A program made the translations under genes and the position numbers. From Spirochaetota bacterium (lineage in GTDB: Bacteria; Spirochaetota; UBA4802; JAFGJZ01): a stretch of 6,890 nt of DNA. This document shows, in pieces, positions 1 to 5,677 of the stretch. Numbering within the stretch: the first letter of the stretch is position 1; every line of letters starts with the position of its first letter. The DNA is taken from contig JAEWVL010000068.1 in the NCBI GenBank assembly GCA_023396665.1, forward strand, positions 1-6,890. Reading direction: 5' to 3'. The notes below the pieces were generated by a model that was not told the DNA's origin, made no database searches, and saw only the letters and a list, made by a program, of their open reading frames with translations.

Positions 1-2
1 CC

Positions 3-74
3 GATTTTAACAGTCTGATCGAAACGGTGCGAAACGTCGGCTACCGCTGTCTTGAATTTGACCGGAGGGAATAA
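3..74 (+). CDS. C-terminal end of an OmpR/PhoB-type response regulator (partial, 5' end outside window)
   Basis: The reading frame is open from the window edge and ends at TAA 72-74, giving 23 residues. It contains the string LIETVRNVGYRC, which matches the end of the winged-helix DNA-binding domain (Trans_reg_C) of OmpR/PhoB regulators, where a conserved TVRGxGYR sequence forms the last hairpin. The rest of the protein, including the receiver domain, lies to the left and cannot be seen. Its stop is one base before the ATG of the histidine kinase, so the two are almost certainly one operon and probably a cognate pair. With so few residues the family call rests on this single motif, but that motif is quite characteristic. 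An OmpR-like DNA-binding protein without a receiver domain is an alternative. Confidence 0.72.
   Translation, partial: DFNSLIETVRNVGYRCLEFDRRE
64..69 (+). promoter_or_regulatory. Shine-Dalgarno site deciding the kinase start
   Basis: GGAGGG lies 6-7 bases before the ATG at 76 and is the only good ribosome binding site nearby. It falls inside the last codons of the upstream regulator, so translation of the two genes is likely coupled. It argues against the in-frame TTG at 52, which lies upstream of this site and has no such sequence at the right distance. Confidence 0.75.
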
Positions 75-75
75 A

Positions 76-1830
76 ATGGAAGACAACAAAGCTCCCCGCC
101 AACCCGACCAAAACGAGAAATATCTCCGCGCCATCGTCGAAAATGCAGAATCCTGCATGGCCATTCTTGATCCAAAAGGCAAGGTGAAAAGTTTTCTCGG
201 TTCCGAAAGAATCATGAATCGCTCAAACGTCCCCTTTCGCATACTGATAACAGAAATCATTGATAAAGACAAAAACGATTCCATTCGGCAGAAGGTGGCC
301 GAAGTCATTGCGACCAAATTGCCTCTGGTTGACAAGAAGATGGTCAGCTCAAATGGTGCCGAATTTTTCCTCAAAGACAGTTACTATCCTGTTGAGAATA
401 GCGACGGTACGGTCACCGAAGTCGGTATAATCAGGGAGGACATTTCGGAATCTTCCGAAATACGAGAGGCATACCAGACGCTTGTTGATAATTCCATAAT
501 GGGTCTTCTGATATTTCAGGACGGCCGTATCGCATTTGCCAACCAGAAGATGGCCGATCTCACCGGTTATCCGATTACCCAGCTGATTAACCGGCCGTCA
601 TTCGATTTTTTTGACAAATTCGCTCATCCGCAGGAACGCGCCGAAGTTTCAATGCGCATCACACGCACCAGCCGCTTTGTTGATCCCTTCGAATGCAGAA
701 TCACCCGCAAATCCGGTTCGGAGATGTGGATACAGCTTTTTGACAACGAAATCATTTATAACGGACATCATGCGGTACAGGTCGCGTTTCTCGATATCGA
801 TAAACGCAAACGGGCGGAAACAAGTCTGGAGATGTACAAGCACGTCGTCAACTCGACAAAAGACCAGATCGTCTTCGTCGATCCCGATTCTATAATACGA
901 CTGGTAAACAGGGAGCTGCTCGTCTCGTTCGGAAAAACGGCACGCGATCTGCTCAACAGACCGCTGTCAACGCTGTTCGGCATAGAATACGTCGCATCAT
1001 ATCTGACACAGCCACTTTACGACTGTTTCTCGAACAACAAATTCGTTCAGACTCTTCGCTGGGTTGAGTATCCCGATGGCAACGAGCGCTATGTTGAGTT
1101 CAATCTCAGCCCTTATATTGTTGAACCGAGCAGCGATACCGTAACCGGAGTGGTAATAATACTGCGCGACCTGACGGATTCGATCGACAACGACATCCTG
1201 ATGATCGACATCGTCGAAAACGAACGGCGCAATATCGCAATGGAGCTGCACGACGGGCTCACACACGATCTTCTTGGCATTTCCATTCAGACAAAGCTGC
1301 TCACACAACTGCTTCAAAACGATAACAGTCCGCACGAACATTCACTTGCGTCAATAAACGAAAGCCTCAACAACGCCATTTCGTACGCACGAAATCTCTC
1401 AAAAGGGATATCGCCCGTTCATGAGAAGTACAAGAATCTCAATTATCTTCTTACCGAGCTGGCTGCCATTGCCGCAAAGCGTTATTCCATTGAATGTGAG
1501 CTGAGTATGCCCGAAAACGTTGAGCTTCACGATGTTAAAACACTGGAAAATATCTACTATATCATCGACGAGGCGATAACAAACGCGGTCAAACACGCCT
1601 GTGTATCGAAGGTGCACATAACAGTACAGGATGAGGAGGGATTCATAAGCTTTTCCGTAAAGGATAACGGCCCCGGGTTTAATCCTTCCATATCTTCTGA
1701 CGGAATGGGAATTCGGTTCATGAAAACACGATGCAGATCCATCTCCGCATCGTTTGTAATTCGTTCAAAGAAGGAAACGGGAACCGAAATTCTTTTCAGG
1801 ATAAAGCACCCGGTTCATTCTCAGGCCTGA
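76..1830 (+). CDS. Cytoplasmic PAS-PAS-PAS sensor histidine kinase, HisKA_3 (NarX/DesK) type
   Basis: A 584-residue sensor kinase with no signal peptide or membrane segment, so it should sense an internal signal. Three PAS-like units are visible at roughly residues 13-125, 133-245 and 251-369; the second is the clearest (FQDGRIAFANQKMADLTGY). A HisKA_3 dimerisation domain follows at about 378-445, with the phosphoacceptor His392 in ENERRNIAMELHDG. The C-terminal HATPase_c domain spans about 480-578, with an N box at Asn503 (DEAITNAVKHA), a G1 box at 530-534 (DNGPG) and a G2 box GMGI at 543. The Gln expected five residues after the His in the HDxxxQ phosphatase motif is His397 here. The start was chosen by the GGAGGG site; a TTG at 52 is the alternative. 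The upstream partner ends like an OmpR-type regulator, whereas HisKA_3 kinases usually pair with NarL/LuxR-type regulators. No cofactor-binding residues could be assigned, so the signal is unknown. Confidence 0.93.
   Translation: MEDNKAPRQPDQNEKYLRAIVENAESCMAILDPKGKVKSFLGSERIMNRSNVPFRILITEIIDKDKNDSIRQKVAEVIATKLPLVDKKMVSSNGAEFFLKDSYYPVENSDGTVTEVGIIREDISESSEIREAYQTLVDNSIMGLLIFQDGRIAFANQKMADLTGYPITQLINRPSFDFFDKFAHPQERAEVSMRITRTSRFVDPFECRITRKSGSEMWIQLFDNEIIYNGHHAVQVAFLDIDKRKRAETSLEMYKHVVNSTKDQIVFVDPDSIIRLVNRELLVSFGKTARDLLNRPLSTLFGIEYVASYLTQPLYDCFSNNKFVQTLRWVEYPDGNERYVEFNLSPYIVEPSSDTVTGVVIILRDLTDSIDNDILMIDIVENERRNIAMELHDGLTHDLLGISIQTKLLTQLLQNDNSPHEHSLASINESLNNAISYARNLSKGISPVHEKYKNLNYLLTELAAIAAKRYSIECELSMPENVELHDVKTLENIYYIIDEAITNAVKHACVSKVHITVQDEEGFISFSVKDNGPGFNPSISSDGMGIRFMKTRCRSISASFVIRSKKETGTEILFRIKHPVHSQA
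1821..1830. other. Palindromic overlap of two convergent stop regions
   Basis: TCAGGCCTGA is a perfect 10-bp palindrome. It contains the TGA of the kinase on the plus strand and the TGA of the helicase on the minus strand, and each protein therefore ends in Gln-Ala. There is no spacer for a separate terminator between the genes, and I see no convincing GC-rich hairpin with a T run for either transcript here. Transcription of each gene probably runs into the other. Confidence 0.9.
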
Positions 1831-3407
1831 TCTTTCTTTTTGCCAAAAAGCGAAGCGATCGCTCCCGTCACTTTGGCCACAAGACCCTTCTTCTGCGTCT
1901 GCGGTGTTTTCACCTCAAAATTCTCGCCGTACTTCTGTTCGTAGTATTTGATGCGTTTATCAAGGCCCTGAGCCTTCGAAGGACGTTTCTTCGGCGGCCT
2001 GTTATCCCTGACTTGTTTTGAAGCAAGGGGTGCCTGTTTAGGCGCTGTATTTTGATACAGCGGTTTTCCTGTTTTGACGGTATCCGGTCTTGCCTTTCTT
2101 CTCTTTGCCCCCTGCGATGCCTGTGCGTTAGCGGAAGCAATTTTTTCACCGGGCTTGTCCTGTCGTCTGTCCTTTCTTCTGTAATCAGAACGTTCTGACG
2201 AAGAACCTTTTCTGTAACGATCACCTCTTCCCGGGCTTTCGACAACACGTCTGCGTGATGTATCGGAGGTCTTGTACCATTCCGCATCTGGCCAGAAAAC
2301 CTCGAGCTTGAAGCCGAGGTAGGCCTCCAACCTTTCAAGATTGTATACAAAACGCTCACATACAAGGGTAAGCGCCCGTCCCTTGTTTCCGGCACGGGCC
2401 GTTCTTCCTATTCTATGTACATAGTTCTCCGGATCTTCCGGCAGATCGTAATTGATGACCATCTCCAGGTCTTCGACGTGTATACCCCTCGCAGCGACAT
2501 CGGTTGCTATAAGGTATTTGATCTTTCCTTCTTTAAGGTCGTTGATTATTTTGATTCGTTTCTTTTGCGGAAGATCACCGGTAATATAATCCGACTTAAT
2601 ACCGTTTTCAGAGAGCCGCTTGTGCACTTCGAGCGAACACGCTTTTGTGTTTGTAAAAACCATCGCCGTCGCCGGAGCCACATTTTTCAATATTCCCAGC
2701 AAGACTCTGAATTTCTCGGAACGCGACAGATGTATTATTTCGTGCTGTACGTTTTCGACTATCAAGTTCTCGGGAGAGAGGTCAAGCTCGACGGGATTAT
2801 GAATATGTTTCCAGGCAAGTTCTTTAACCTTGTCGGTGATAGTTGCGCTGTACAACATCGTCTGACGCTTGCCCGTCGGCGGCGTATTTGAGATGATGTA
2901 GTCGACATCTTTGGCAAAACCCATATCAAACAGGCGATCCGCTTCGTCAATGACCACGTAACCAGCGGTTGAGATATCGATTTTTTTTGAATTCAGATAA
3001 TCAATCAATCTGCCCGGTGTGGCGACAAGAATATCCATGCCTTTTTCAATCTGTTCTTCCTGCTGAACATAGCCGACACCGCCATACACGCTTACAATAC
3101 GGTAAGAGAAGAATTTCGCTATTTCCTTGGCTTCTTTCTCTATCTGAATCGCGAGCTCTCTTGTCGGAGCCAGTATTACGGCAAATTTGTTGTATGGCAG
3201 CTCTTCGTTTTGAAAATTGTTCAGAATGGAAATGAGAAATGCTGCGGTTTTACCTGTTCCGGTCTGTGATCTGACGATAATGTCCCTTCCCTGAAAGGTG
3301 TTCTCGAAGCTCTTCTCCTGCACTTCAGTGCAATTCGTAAACCCAAGCTCGGAAAGACTTTTTAGAATTCGTTCGTCCAGGTTCAATTCGGTAAATGATT
3401 TAAACAT
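1821..3407 (-). CDS. DEAD-box ATP-dependent RNA helicase (RhlB-like core) with long basic C-terminal tail
   Basis: A 528-residue RNA helicase that would unwind short RNA duplexes using ATP, in RNA decay, ribosome assembly or cold adaptation. All core motifs are present: Q motif (Phe5, GFTNCTEVQ to Gln30), Walker A TGTGKT 49-54, PTREL 81-85, TPGR 130-133, DEAD 154-157, SAT 187-189, ATDVAARG 301-308 and HRIGRTAR 331-338. The segment after motif VI (LVCERFVYNLERLEAYLG) resembles RhlB. From about residue 379 the last 150 residues are rich in Arg, Lys, Ser, Pro and Gln with RRK/KRRK clusters, probably a disordered RNA-binding tail, with a more ordered patch YYEQKYGENF at 488-497. The ATG at 3407 gives the family's usual N terminus (MFKSFTELNL). 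A TTG at 3473 would add 22 residues that look unlike the family and has no visible ribosome binding site. The chosen ATG has only a distant GGAG (about 14 bases), so the start is moderately sure. Confidence 0.94.
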   Translation of the reverse strand: MFKSFTELNLDERILKSLSELGFTNCTEVQEKSFENTFQGRDIIVRSQTGTGKTAAFLISILNNFQNEELPYNKFAVILAPTRELAIQIEKEAKEIAKFFSYRIVSVYGGVGYVQQEEQIEKGMDILVATPGRLIDYLNSKKIDISTAGYVVIDEADRLFDMGFAKDVDYIISNTPPTGKRQTMLYSATITDKVKELAWKHIHNPVELDLSPENLIVENVQHEIIHLSRSEKFRVLLGILKNVAPATAMVFTNTKACSLEVHKRLSENGIKSDYITGDLPQKKRIKIINDLKEGKIKYLIATDVAARGIHVEDLEMVINYDLPEDPENYVHRIGRTARAGNKGRALTLVCERFVYNLERLEAYLGFKLEVFWPDAEWYKTSDTSRRRVVESPGRGDRYRKGSSSERSDYRRKDRRQDKPGEKIASANAQASQGAKRRKARPDTVKTGKPLYQNTAPKQAPLASKQVRDNRPPKKRPSKAQGLDKRIKYYEQKYGENFEVKTPQTQKKGLVAKVTGAIASLFGKKKDQA

Positions 3408-3504
3408 CTTGCTACAATTAACTCCGTTTATCTGGTGCAGGGTTCGCTCCCTGTAATTTTTATTGGTTTTCAACGCATACCAGCGATCTTCGGCACAACT
3501 TCAA

Positions 3505-3533
3505 CATGTAAATAGAACTGTTGATATTGTCAA
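3505..3533 (-). promoter_or_regulatory. Candidate sigma-70-type promoter for the helicase
   Basis: On the minus strand a perfect TTGACA (plus-strand 3533-3528) is followed after exactly 17 bases by TACATG (3510-3505), which matches three positions of TATAAT. Transcription would begin near 3498 and give a leader of roughly 90 bases before the ATG at 3407. The -35 box and spacing are strong and the -10 box is mediocre. Confidence 0.45.
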
Positions 3534-3710
3534 GAGGGAACTTTGTTAGACTTAGGGAATCTCCAATAAATGGTCATACTGTCTCGAAGATTCAATAATT
3601 CCTGGAAAACAAAGCCATAACGGTACAGACGGTATTTGTTTCAGGGACACTTTGCCTTAATGCATTATTTTCTCCCGTTTACCGCAATACTCATTTTGTG
3701 GGGTTTTTTA

Positions 3711-3716
3711 TTGACA
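3711..3716 (+). promoter_or_regulatory. Possible -35 element upstream of the phenylacetate-CoA ligase
   Basis: A perfect TTGACA preceded by a T-rich run lies 48 bases before the ligase start. At 16-18 bases downstream there is only AAGAGT/AGAGTG-like sequence, a poor -10 box. If it is used, an activator or another sigma factor would be needed. A promoter further upstream is equally possible. Confidence 0.25.
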
Positions 3717-3753
3717 AACAGTGCTCAAGACAAAGAGTGAAGGAAACTTTTCA

Positions 3754-3758
3754 GGGGG
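3754..3758 (+). promoter_or_regulatory. Ribosome binding site of the ligase gene
   Basis: GGGGG six bases before the ATG at 3765. A very similar AAAGGGGGAT precedes the ACT gene (5066-5073), so the two genes share the same style of translation start. Confidence 0.6.
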
Positions 3759-3764
3759 ATACGC

Positions 3765-5066
3765 ATGTTCAACAAAACTGCTGAGACCATGTCCGAAAGC
3801 AAATTGAAGGAACATCAACTTGCCCGGCTAAAATGGTCAATTAAACATACCTACGAGAACAATCCTTATTTTCATAAGAAATACGATTCGGCCGGTTTTC
3901 ATCCCGACGCGATCAAATCGTTTGAAGACCTGAAACGCGTTCCCTTCATGGAAAAACAGGAAATGCGTGACAATTACCCCTACGGCCTTTTTGCCGTACC
4001 GATGTCAAAAGTCATTCGAATTCATTCTTCTTCGGGAACAACCGGAAACGCTACAGTTGTCGGTTACACAAAAAACGATATCGAGGTCTGGGCTGAACTC
4101 TGTGCGCGATCACTCGCGTCCACCGGTGCAAGCGAAGACGACATCGTTCAGGTCGCATATGGTTACGGACTGTTTACAGGTGGCCTCGGACTTCATTACG
4201 GAGCCGAAAAGCTGGGTGCAACAGCAATTCCCATTTCGGGAGGCAACACGGAAAAGCAACTCATGCTTATCCAGGATCTCAAATCGACGCTGCTCGCCTG
4301 TACTCCGTCATATGCCCTTAACATAATAGATTTTGCCGCGAAGAACCTCCCTGATTTCGATTTTAAAACAAGTTCGCTGAAGAGGGGTATTTTCGGTGCA
4401 GAGCCCTGGACTGCAGAAATGCGCAACGAAATCGAAAGACGAATGAACATTGACGCATACGACATATACGGTCTAAGTGAAGTAATGGGTCCCGGTGTTT
4501 CCTGTGAATGTTCCGCGAAAAACGGCCTGCATATCTACGAGGATCATTTTTATGTGGAAATCATAGATCCTGAAAGCGGCGAGGTTCTGCCCGAAGGGGA
4601 ATGGGGGGAAATTGTTTACACCTCGCTTTCCAAAGAGTGTTCGCCGGTTATCCGCTATCGCTCACACGATATAACCCGAATCATCCGCGACAAGTGTCCG
4701 TGCGGAAGAAGCTTCGCCCGCATGGATAAGGTCACCGGCCGTTCCGATGACATGCTCATTATCCGCGGCGTCAACGTGTTTCCCTCTCAGATTGAAACGG
4801 TACTCATGTCTGTCGAAGGCACGGAACCTCATTACCAGATTATCGTGGATCGTCAGGGAACGATGGATGATATCGAGGTCATGGTCGAAGTGAACGAGAA
4901 AATTTTCTCTGATGAACTGAAAGTACTTAACACTTTGTCCACACGAATTCACGACAAGATCAAGAACTCGCTTGGCGTTTCGGCAAAAGTCACACTGGTT
5001 GAACCGCAGACAATCGAACGCAGCGCAGGCAAGGCAAAACGAGTAATTGATAAACGAAAAAAGTAA
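3765..5066 (+). CDS. paaK: Phenylacetate-CoA ligase (AMP-forming, PaaK family)
   Basis: A 433-residue cytoplasmic enzyme of the adenylate-forming superfamily that activates phenylacetate or a related arylacetate to its CoA thioester with ATP. Length is normal for the family. Visible motifs are the phosphate loop SSSGTTG at 88-94, the family signature VAYGYGLFTGG at 130-140, YGLSE at 235-239 followed by GPG, the adenosine-binding Asp302 in RYRSHD, the hinge region GRSDDMLIIRG from 325, and the catalytic Lys423 in AGKAKR near the C terminus. Cys247 and Cys249 (CEC) with Cys311 and Cys313 (CPCG) form a four-Cys set that could bind a metal; this is my inference. The gene opens a plus-strand cluster with the ACT protein and iorA. 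That context suggests the substrate is an arylacetate from aromatic amino acid breakdown, such as phenylacetate, hydroxyphenylacetate or indoleacetate. Aerobic paa degradation genes are not seen in the window. Confidence 0.93.
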   Translation: MFNKTAETMSESKLKEHQLARLKWSIKHTYENNPYFHKKYDSAGFHPDAIKSFEDLKRVPFMEKQEMRDNYPYGLFAVPMSKVIRIHSSSGTTGNATVVGYTKNDIEVWAELCARSLASTGASEDDIVQVAYGYGLFTGGLGLHYGAEKLGATAIPISGGNTEKQLMLIQDLKSTLLACTPSYALNIIDFAAKNLPDFDFKTSSLKRGIFGAEPWTAEMRNEIERRMNIDAYDIYGLSEVMGPGVSCECSAKNGLHIYEDHFYVEIIDPESGEVLPEGEWGEIVYTSLSKECSPVIRYRSHDITRIIRDKCPCGRSFARMDKVTGRSDDMLIIRGVNVFPSQIETVLMSVEGTEPHYQIIVDRQGTMDDIEVMVEVNEKIFSDELKVLNTLSTRIHDKIKNSLGVSAKVTLVEPQTIERSAGKAKRVIDKRKK

Positions 5067-5078
5067 AGGGGGATATCA

Positions 5079-5510
5079 ATGAACGTATCACAACTGTCGA
5101 TCTTTCTCGAGAATAAACCCGGACATCTTGAGCATATTCTGCAAATTCTTTCCGAGAATACAATCAATATCCGCACACTTACCATCGCGGAGCTGAGTGA
5201 TTTCGGTATTGTCAGGATGATAGTGAATAAACCTGCCGAAGCAAAAGATGCCCTTAAAAAGAACATGGTAACCTGTTCTCTTACAGAGGTGTTGGCGATC
5301 GCAATCCCCGACTCACCGGGATCTCTGCTCACTGTGGTTGACCATATACGAAAAAATCAGATCAATATCGAATACATGTACGCCTTTCCCGAAAAACGCG
5401 GGGGAAGCGCCGTCATGATATTCCGTTTTGAGGATATAGAAAAGGCGAAAGCCCTTCTTCTTGAAAAAGGATTCACTATTCTCGCCAACAAAGACGTAAC
5501 CGGGGAATAA
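5079..5510 (+). CDS. Stand-alone tandem ACT-domain protein
   Basis: A 143-residue protein made almost entirely of two ACT domains, at about residues 3-68 and 72-138. Each has the typical start of a strand, a Pro-Gly turn and a helix (FLENKPGHLEHILQIL; AIPDSPGSLLTVVDHI) and then a second strand after an N-I motif. ACT domains usually bind amino acids or similar small ligands and control an attached or partner protein. Here no catalytic or DNA-binding domain is present. The gene begins 12 bp after the ligase stop behind a strong AAAGGGGG site, so the two are co-transcribed. Since it lies between a phenylacetate-CoA ligase and iorA, I infer that it senses an aromatic amino acid or a CoA or keto-acid product and adjusts one of these enzymes. 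No direct evidence of its partner can be seen. Confidence 0.88.
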   Translation: MNVSQLSIFLENKPGHLEHILQILSENTINIRTLTIAELSDFGIVRMIVNKPAEAKDALKKNMVTCSLTEVLAIAIPDSPGSLLTVVDHIRKNQINIEYMYAFPEKRGGSAVMIFRFEDIEKAKALLLEKGFTILANKDVTGE

Positions 5511-5677
5511 GCCGCTTCTTTTTGCCAGGTGGATAACAATCCTCCCATAAGAAACGGACAACAATGAACCTCGAATGATTAGCATCTGAATTCATTTGAA
5601 TTCATTTTTTCGAATTATTCAGGGTTCGTGTCGCAAAGAATAAATAATAGAGATTTTCTATAGCTATCGAGGCAGCA
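5511..5677. other. Gap between the ACT gene and iorA
   Basis: A 167-bp AT-rich spacer. Near its start an imperfect hairpin (5528-5545: GGTGGAT, loop AACA, ATCCTCC with a central T-T mismatch) is not followed by a T run, so it is a poor terminator. A tandem 10-bp repeat lies at 5587-5606. AATAAT at 5643-5648 could be a -10 box but has no fitting -35 box. The spacing leaves open whether iorA is read through from the ligase or has its own promoter. Confidence 0.6.
5587..5606. repeat. Tandem 10-bp repeat containing a palindrome, upstream of iorA
   Basis: TGAATTCATT occurs twice head to tail without a spacer. Each copy contains the 8-bp palindrome TGAATTCA, spaced one helical turn apart, about 72-91 bases before the iorA ATG. 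This geometry would suit a regulator binding two sites on one DNA face, but a chance AT-rich duplication is possible. Confidence 0.65.

Larger units (their letters stand above)
3408..3764. other. Divergent intergenic region between helicase and phenylacetate-CoA ligase
   Basis: About 357 bp without a supported gene. It is more AT-rich than the flanking coding sequence. It holds a minus-strand promoter candidate (3505-3533), a weak plus-strand -35 candidate (3711-3716), a small hairpin at 3438-3453 in the presumed helicase leader, and a 6-bp direct repeat ACGGTA at 3620-3625 and 3629-3634. I found no tRNA, no recognisable riboswitch and no mobile-element ends. Confidence 0.7.

Noticed and set aside
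52..75. Longer kinase starting at TTG 52
   Set aside because: The GGAGGG ribosome binding site lies downstream of this TTG and fits the ATG at 76; the extra residues lie in the end of the upstream regulator.
1781..1816. Inverted repeat GAACCG / CGGTTC near the kinase end as a terminator
   Set aside because: The stem is only 6 bp with a 24-base loop, and it lies in coding sequence with no adjacent T run.
1854..1863. Palindrome AGCGATCGCT, containing the GCGATCGC octamer abundant in cyanobacteria
   Set aside because: It is a single copy inside the helicase coding sequence, with no other sign of a cyanobacterium.
1910..2395. 161-codon open frame on the minus strand
   Set aside because: It is an out-of-frame shadow of the Arg/Lys-rich helicase tail; it has no family motif and its composition follows the low-complexity host sequence.
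2415..2891. 158-codon open frame on the plus strand
   Set aside because: It is antisense to the helicase core, where all DEAD-box motifs are present, and shows no recognisable domain.
3438..3460. Hairpin CAGGG/CCCTG followed by T-rich sequence as a plus-strand terminator
   Set aside because: No plus-strand gene ends nearby; the kinase stops about 1600 bases upstream. A role in the helicase leader is more plausible.
3408..3473. Longer helicase starting at TTG 3473
   Set aside because: No ribosome binding site precedes it and the added 22 residues do not look like the start of DEAD-box proteins, whereas MFKSFTELNL at 3407 does.
5531..5540. GGATAACAAT, identical to ten bases of the lac operator
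   Set aside because: Only one half of the operator matches, it is part of a small local hairpin, and no LacI-type gene or sugar gene is near. Chance similarity is likely.
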